From NCBI GenBank assembly GCA_009775225.1, contig VSPE01000046.1, positions 1-17,905 of the forward strand: a stretch of DNA of 17,905 nucleotides, read 5' to 3'. Source of the DNA: Muribaculaceae bacterium (GTDB lineage Bacteria; Bacteroidota; Bacteroidia; Bacteroidales; Muribaculaceae). The translations under genes and the position numbers were made by a program. Of the stretch, positions 15,644-17,905 are shown piece by piece. Within the stretch, counting starts at the first letter, position 1, and each line of letters starts with the position of its first letter. The notes under the pieces were generated by a model. It worked only from the letters and a program-made list of their open reading frames with translations, ran no database searches and was not told the origin of the DNA.

Positions 15644-16000
15644 TCAGTGGCGGGTCTTGTATGCCTCTACAATCTCATCGATGCCGATGCCGAGCATATC
15701 CATGCGGGCGAATACCTCGTGCAGCTCGGAGTCGAAAAACTCGCGGCGTCTTTCAACATCGACGCGCTCGCGGGCGTCCTCGGCCAAAAAGAAACCCATA
15801 CCTCGGCGCGGCACTATTATGCCGTTGTCCTGCAGGTGGTCGTAGGCTTTGAGTATGGTGTGGCTGTTCACTGCCAGCTCCACGGCGAGTTCGCGCACCG
15901 AGGGCACCTTGGCCCCCGGCGTCCAGCCTCCGCCGAGTATACAGCCGAAGGCATAGTCGATAATCTGCCGGTAGATTGGTCTGTCGGTCTTAAACTCCAT
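15644..16000 (-). CDS. GntR-family transcriptional regulator, YtrA type
   Basis: A 118-residue regulator with an N-terminal winged helix-turn-helix (about 8-74): PIYRQI, then PGAKVPSVRELAVELAVN (28-45), then TILKAYDHLQDNGII and the wing RRGMGFFL. Only about 40 residues follow, with no ligand-binding domain, which is the YtrA subfamily architecture usually encoded with ABC transporters. It probably represses its own operon; an inverted repeat at the operon's start site (17721-17748) is a candidate operator. Its ATG overlaps the permease stop by one base (TGATG). In related systems the regulator is often the first gene, whereas here it is the last. Confidence 0.93.
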   Translation of the reverse strand: MEFKTDRPIYRQIIDYAFGCILGGGWTPGAKVPSVRELAVELAVNSHTILKAYDHLQDNGIIVPRRGMGFFLAEDARERVDVERRREFFDSELHEVFARMDMLGIGIDEIVEAYKTRH

Positions 16001-16800
16001 CAGTTCCGGCGGTTTTTGATTTTACTCACAGCCAGTGCCGCGAATACGAGTGTAAGCAAGGCCGATAAGGCGGTATAATAAGGCATTGCATCGGCAATAA
16101 ATCCTATTAAATCCTGAGGCACAATGTCGGTATCGCCCTTGGCCACCCGGCTCACGATGCCCGAGCTGAGCACGGCATATATTCCCACAATAACGCCTGC
16201 GAGCCAGTTGAGCAGTCTTGCTCCGAAAACTGCCACAATTCCGAGGGCAAGACGGTTGCGGCGTGCCGCCACTATCACAAAGCACGAGAAGGCGGCAGTA
16301 GCCGTTTCGGCCACTATTGAGCCGAATTTGGAGCTTGACATTATGGAATCGAGGCCATGTGTTTCGGAAAGCAGAATGTGCGATATGGTGGCGTTGACAT
16401 CGGCTGCGGGGGTGAAGAACGACATCACACCCATGGAGCCGTACCATATCGCGGCCAGGAAAAGAGGAACCAGCACAAAGACATATCCGAGCATAAACAC
16501 GGCTTTCTCTTGCCACGACGCCGGCAGGGTAGTGGCTACACGGCGCTGGCCGCAGTAGGCGAATACCAGCGGGCCGCTGAAGAACACGTAGGAGGCAATC
16601 ATGGCGCCGAAACTGTAGAGAGCCACCCAGCCGCCGTTTTCCGTTATCTTGGCCGTAAGGGCGCCGGTGGCGCCGGCAAGGCATATAAGGTAGCTCACAA
16701 GCAGTGTGATGCCGCTTATGGCAAGCTGAAGGCGTATTGCGGGGGTATAGAAGCGCCACAGAAGCCCGAGGCGGTGTATACTGAATACTTTATCGTTCAT
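16000..16800 (-). CDS. ABC transporter permease-like membrane protein
   Basis: A 266-residue inner-membrane protein with about six hydrophobic segments, near 25-47, 58-82, 101-123, 163-180, 184-212 and 238-259. TLPASWQEK (91-99) fits the LPAS..EK motif of ABC-2-type subunits found beside YtrA regulators. It presumably forms the membrane part of the transporter with the ATPase encoded just upstream, which overlaps it by four bases (ATGA). The substrate is unknown; homologous systems are often linked to cell-envelope stress or peptide antibiotics, but nothing here proves that. Loop 124-160 between segments three and four is unusually long and polar. Confidence 0.85.
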   Translation of the reverse strand: MNDKVFSIHRLGLLWRFYTPAIRLQLAISGITLLVSYLICLAGATGALTAKITENGGWVALYSFGAMIASYVFFSGPLVFAYCGQRRVATTLPASWQEKAVFMLGYVFVLVPLFLAAIWYGSMGVMSFFTPAADVNATISHILLSETHGLDSIMSSSKFGSIVAETATAAFSCFVIVAARRNRLALGIVAVFGARLLNWLAGVIVGIYAVLSSGIVSRVAKGDTDIVPQDLIGFIADAMPYYTALSALLTLVFAALAVSKIKNRRN

Positions 16801-17636
16801 CGTGCGGAAGCTTTTATGAGTTCTGTAATATCGCTTGCGGCGTCGCTCATCATGGCGGAGTAGAGCAGCTCGTAGTCTGCCGCGGTGGAGTACGGCTCGG
16901 CAGCGGGCACTATGGCGCGGAAGGCGCCGCCGTCCGGCTCGATATACAGCGCTCCTTCTACAGGCACGGGCGAGCTTACGAAGGCGAGCGCCGCCTGTAT
17001 GCTGTCGGTTGTTGCCGATAGCACTGCGTGTCCGCGTTTCAGCACCATTACGCTGTCGTAGAGCACTTCGAGGTCGGCCACAATGTGTGTGGATATGAGC
17101 ACGGTCTGGTCGCCGGCGATGCAGCGGCTCACCATGCGGCGCAGCTCCTTCTTGGAGTTTATGTCGAGCCCGTTGGCAGGCTCGTCGAGCAGCAGCAGCG
17201 ACGGACGCAGCGCCAGTGCGAAGGCTATGTAGCTCTTGTGTGCCATGCCCAGCGAGAGGTGCTTGAGGCGCTCTGTGCCGGTGAGGCCGAAGGCGGCGAG
17301 ATTGGCGTCGAGCATATCTGCGTCGAAGTTCGGGTAGAAGGGGGCATGGAAGCGCACCATGTCGCGCACGGTGCGGAAGGGGCTGCGGTAGTCGTCGGGA
17401 AGGAAGAAAATCCGGGATAGCGTATCCGGTTCGCGTGCGCCGACGTTACAGCCGTCGAATGTCACACTGCCCGAGGTGGCGACGAAGTTGCCGCCGGCCA
17501 GACCTAAGAGGGTGCTTTTTCCGGCTCCGTTCTCGCCAAGCACCAGACAGATGCCAGGCTCTATCGTGGCCGTGATGCCTGAAATGGCGTCCGAACCTTT
17601 GTGATAGCGGTAGGTGAGTGCGTCGAACTTAAGCAT
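16797..17636 (-). CDS. ABC transporter ATP-binding protein
   Basis: A 279-residue ATPase that should power the adjacent permease. Walker A is GENGAGKST (34-42), the signature LSLGM (127-131) replaces LSGGQ, Walker B is SLLLLDEP (146-153), and the switch histidine is His184 in STHI. The Q-loop position appears to hold Asp (FLPDDYRSPF, about 78-87) instead of Gln, and ANGLD (154-158) is the D-loop. Such departures are seen in BcrA/YtrB-like exporters. A C-terminal extension of about 65 residues after about 215 is unrecognised. The start ATG 17636 lies two bases after the stop of a tiny upstream reading frame. Confidence 0.93.
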   Translation of the reverse strand: MLKFDALTYRYHKGSDAISGITATIEPGICLVLGENGAGKSTLLGLAGGNFVATSGSVTFDGCNVGAREPDTLSRIFFLPDDYRSPFRTVRDMVRFHAPFYPNFDADMLDANLAAFGLTGTERLKHLSLGMAHKSYIAFALALRPSLLLLDEPANGLDINSKKELRRMVSRCIAGDQTVLISTHIVADLEVLYDSVMVLKRGHAVLSATTDSIQAALAFVSSPVPVEGALYIEPDGGAFRAIVPAAEPYSTAADYELLYSAMMSDAASDITELIKASAR

Positions 17637-17638
17637 AA

Positions 17639-17695
17639 TCAGAGAATTAAGATGAAGAGGGCGACGGTGGCCAAAATAGCGAGGGCAGAGTCCAT
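17639..17695 (-). CDS. Putative 18-residue hydrophobic micropeptide
   Basis: The first ATG after the operon's promoter opens an 18-codon frame encoding MDSALAILATVALFILIL. Almost the whole peptide could form one transmembrane helix. It ends with TGA two bases before the ATG of the ABC ATPase, a spacing that suggests translational coupling. Too short for standard gene finders and without a known family. It could be a small transporter subunit, a leader peptide that controls translation of the ATPase, or chance. The near-complete hydrophobicity and position favour a real product; expression is unproven. Confidence 0.5.
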   Translation of the reverse strand: MDSALAILATVALFILIL

Positions 17696-17720
17696 AGTGA
17701 TTGATTTTTTTATGAGTGAT

Positions 17721-17748
17721 GCGGTGTTGTACTTAACTAACACACCGC
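17721..17748 (-). promoter_or_regulatory. Candidate operator at the start of the ABC operon
   Basis: GCGGTGT (17721-17727) and ACACCGC (17742-17748) are perfect inverted repeats, 14 nt apart, abutting the -7 box and covering the expected start site. This is a suitable place for repression by the GntR protein of the same operon. It could equally form a hairpin at the 5' end of the mRNA. Confidence 0.5.
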
Positions 17749-17780
17749 AAAGGTAAACATAAAAATTCCATATCTCCAAA
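17748..17780 (-). promoter_or_regulatory. Bacteroidetes-type promoter of the ABC/GntR operon
   Basis: On the minus strand TTTG (17780-17777) and TACCTTTG (17755-17748) match the -33 and -7 boxes with a 21-nt spacer. The start site would be near 17741, giving a leader of about 46 nt to the micropeptide ATG. Confidence 0.75.
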
Positions 17781-17797
17781 TTTTTTTTTGAAAAAAC

Positions 17798-17829
17798 GGG
17801 TCAAACCGAAATAACGGTGCATGGATTTA
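17798..17829 (-). repeat. Dispersed intergenic repeat, copy 3
   Basis: The reverse complement matches 239-271 at about 28 of 33 positions, including AAATCCATGCACCG and TTGACCC. An ATTAAAC block found in copy 2 also recurs 11 nt before AATCC. The copy lies 18 nt before the -33 box of the ABC operon and points toward it. The remaining bases to the window end hold no feature I recognise. Confidence 0.65.
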
Positions 17830-17905
17830 GAGGTCGTTTAATAATGCTTGTTAACGACAGGGCCGAAAATTTTGAGGCGGATTTATTCCTGCGGCAAAGG
17901 AGCAT

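Noticed and set aside
15621..15645. Possible terminator between convergent hutI and the GntR gene
   Set aside because: GGCACAC and GTGTGTC can pair (7 bp with one G-U), but neither strand has a T-tract and the stem runs into the GntR stop codon. Too weak to call.
17804..17905. A 34-codon minus-strand frame starting at the right edge
   Set aside because: It is basic and low in hydrophobic content, runs across the dispersed repeat, and shows no similarity to any protein I know.

Overview
The window looks like a chromosomal segment from a gut-type Bacteroidales, most likely Muribaculaceae or a close relative. The evidence is: promoters of the Bacteroidetes form (TTTG or TTG about 18-21 nt before TAnnTTTG) in front of five transcription units, no Shine-Dalgarno sequences at the starts examined, secreted proteins ending in a short C-terminal sorting-like motif, a fused FTCD-type histidine-degradation enzyme, and GC-rich genes between AT-rich spacers. 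The family assignment is inference.

Layout. 1-494: AT-rich, gene-free DNA with a tandem repeat, two inverted repeats, a copy of a dispersed repeat, and the terminator of the next gene. 495-2798 (-): a large secreted protein with two copies of a lectin-like module. 3160-4455 and 4776-6380 (+): two related secreted proteins, each with its own Bacteroidetes promoter and a near-identical terminator hairpin. They share a repeat module with a YYR..PY / TDP.KV signature (one copy and two copies). These two and the 495-2798 protein carry the same C-terminal motif. 6465-9080 (-): a four-gene operon in which every junction overlaps: secreted esterase, recF (GTG start), dciA-like DUF721, and hotdog acyl-CoA thioesterase. 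9186-15613 (+): a compact histidine-utilisation operon of ftcD (bifunctional), hutU, hutH and hutI. 15644-17695 (-): a GntR/YtrA-type ABC transporter operon, consisting of an 18-residue hydrophobic micropeptide, ATPase, permease and regulator, behind one promoter whose start site carries an inverted repeat.

How the genes work together. HutH deaminates histidine to urocanate, HutU hydrates it to imidazolonepropionate, HutI opens the ring to formiminoglutamate, and FTCD moves the formimino group to tetrahydrofolate and deaminates it. The products are glutamate, ammonia and 5,10-methenyl-THF. The whole intracellular pathway is in one operon, but no histidine permease or hut regulator is visible. 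RecF and the DciA-like protein act in DNA repair and helicase loading; their cotranscription with a secreted esterase and a thioesterase has no obvious functional logic. The GntR protein probably regulates its own ABC operon.

No mobile element, CRISPR array, tRNA, rRNA or recognisable defence system was seen. The least explained elements are the repeat module of the secreted proteins, the micropeptide before the ABC ATPase, and a dispersed intergenic repeat with three copies in this window.
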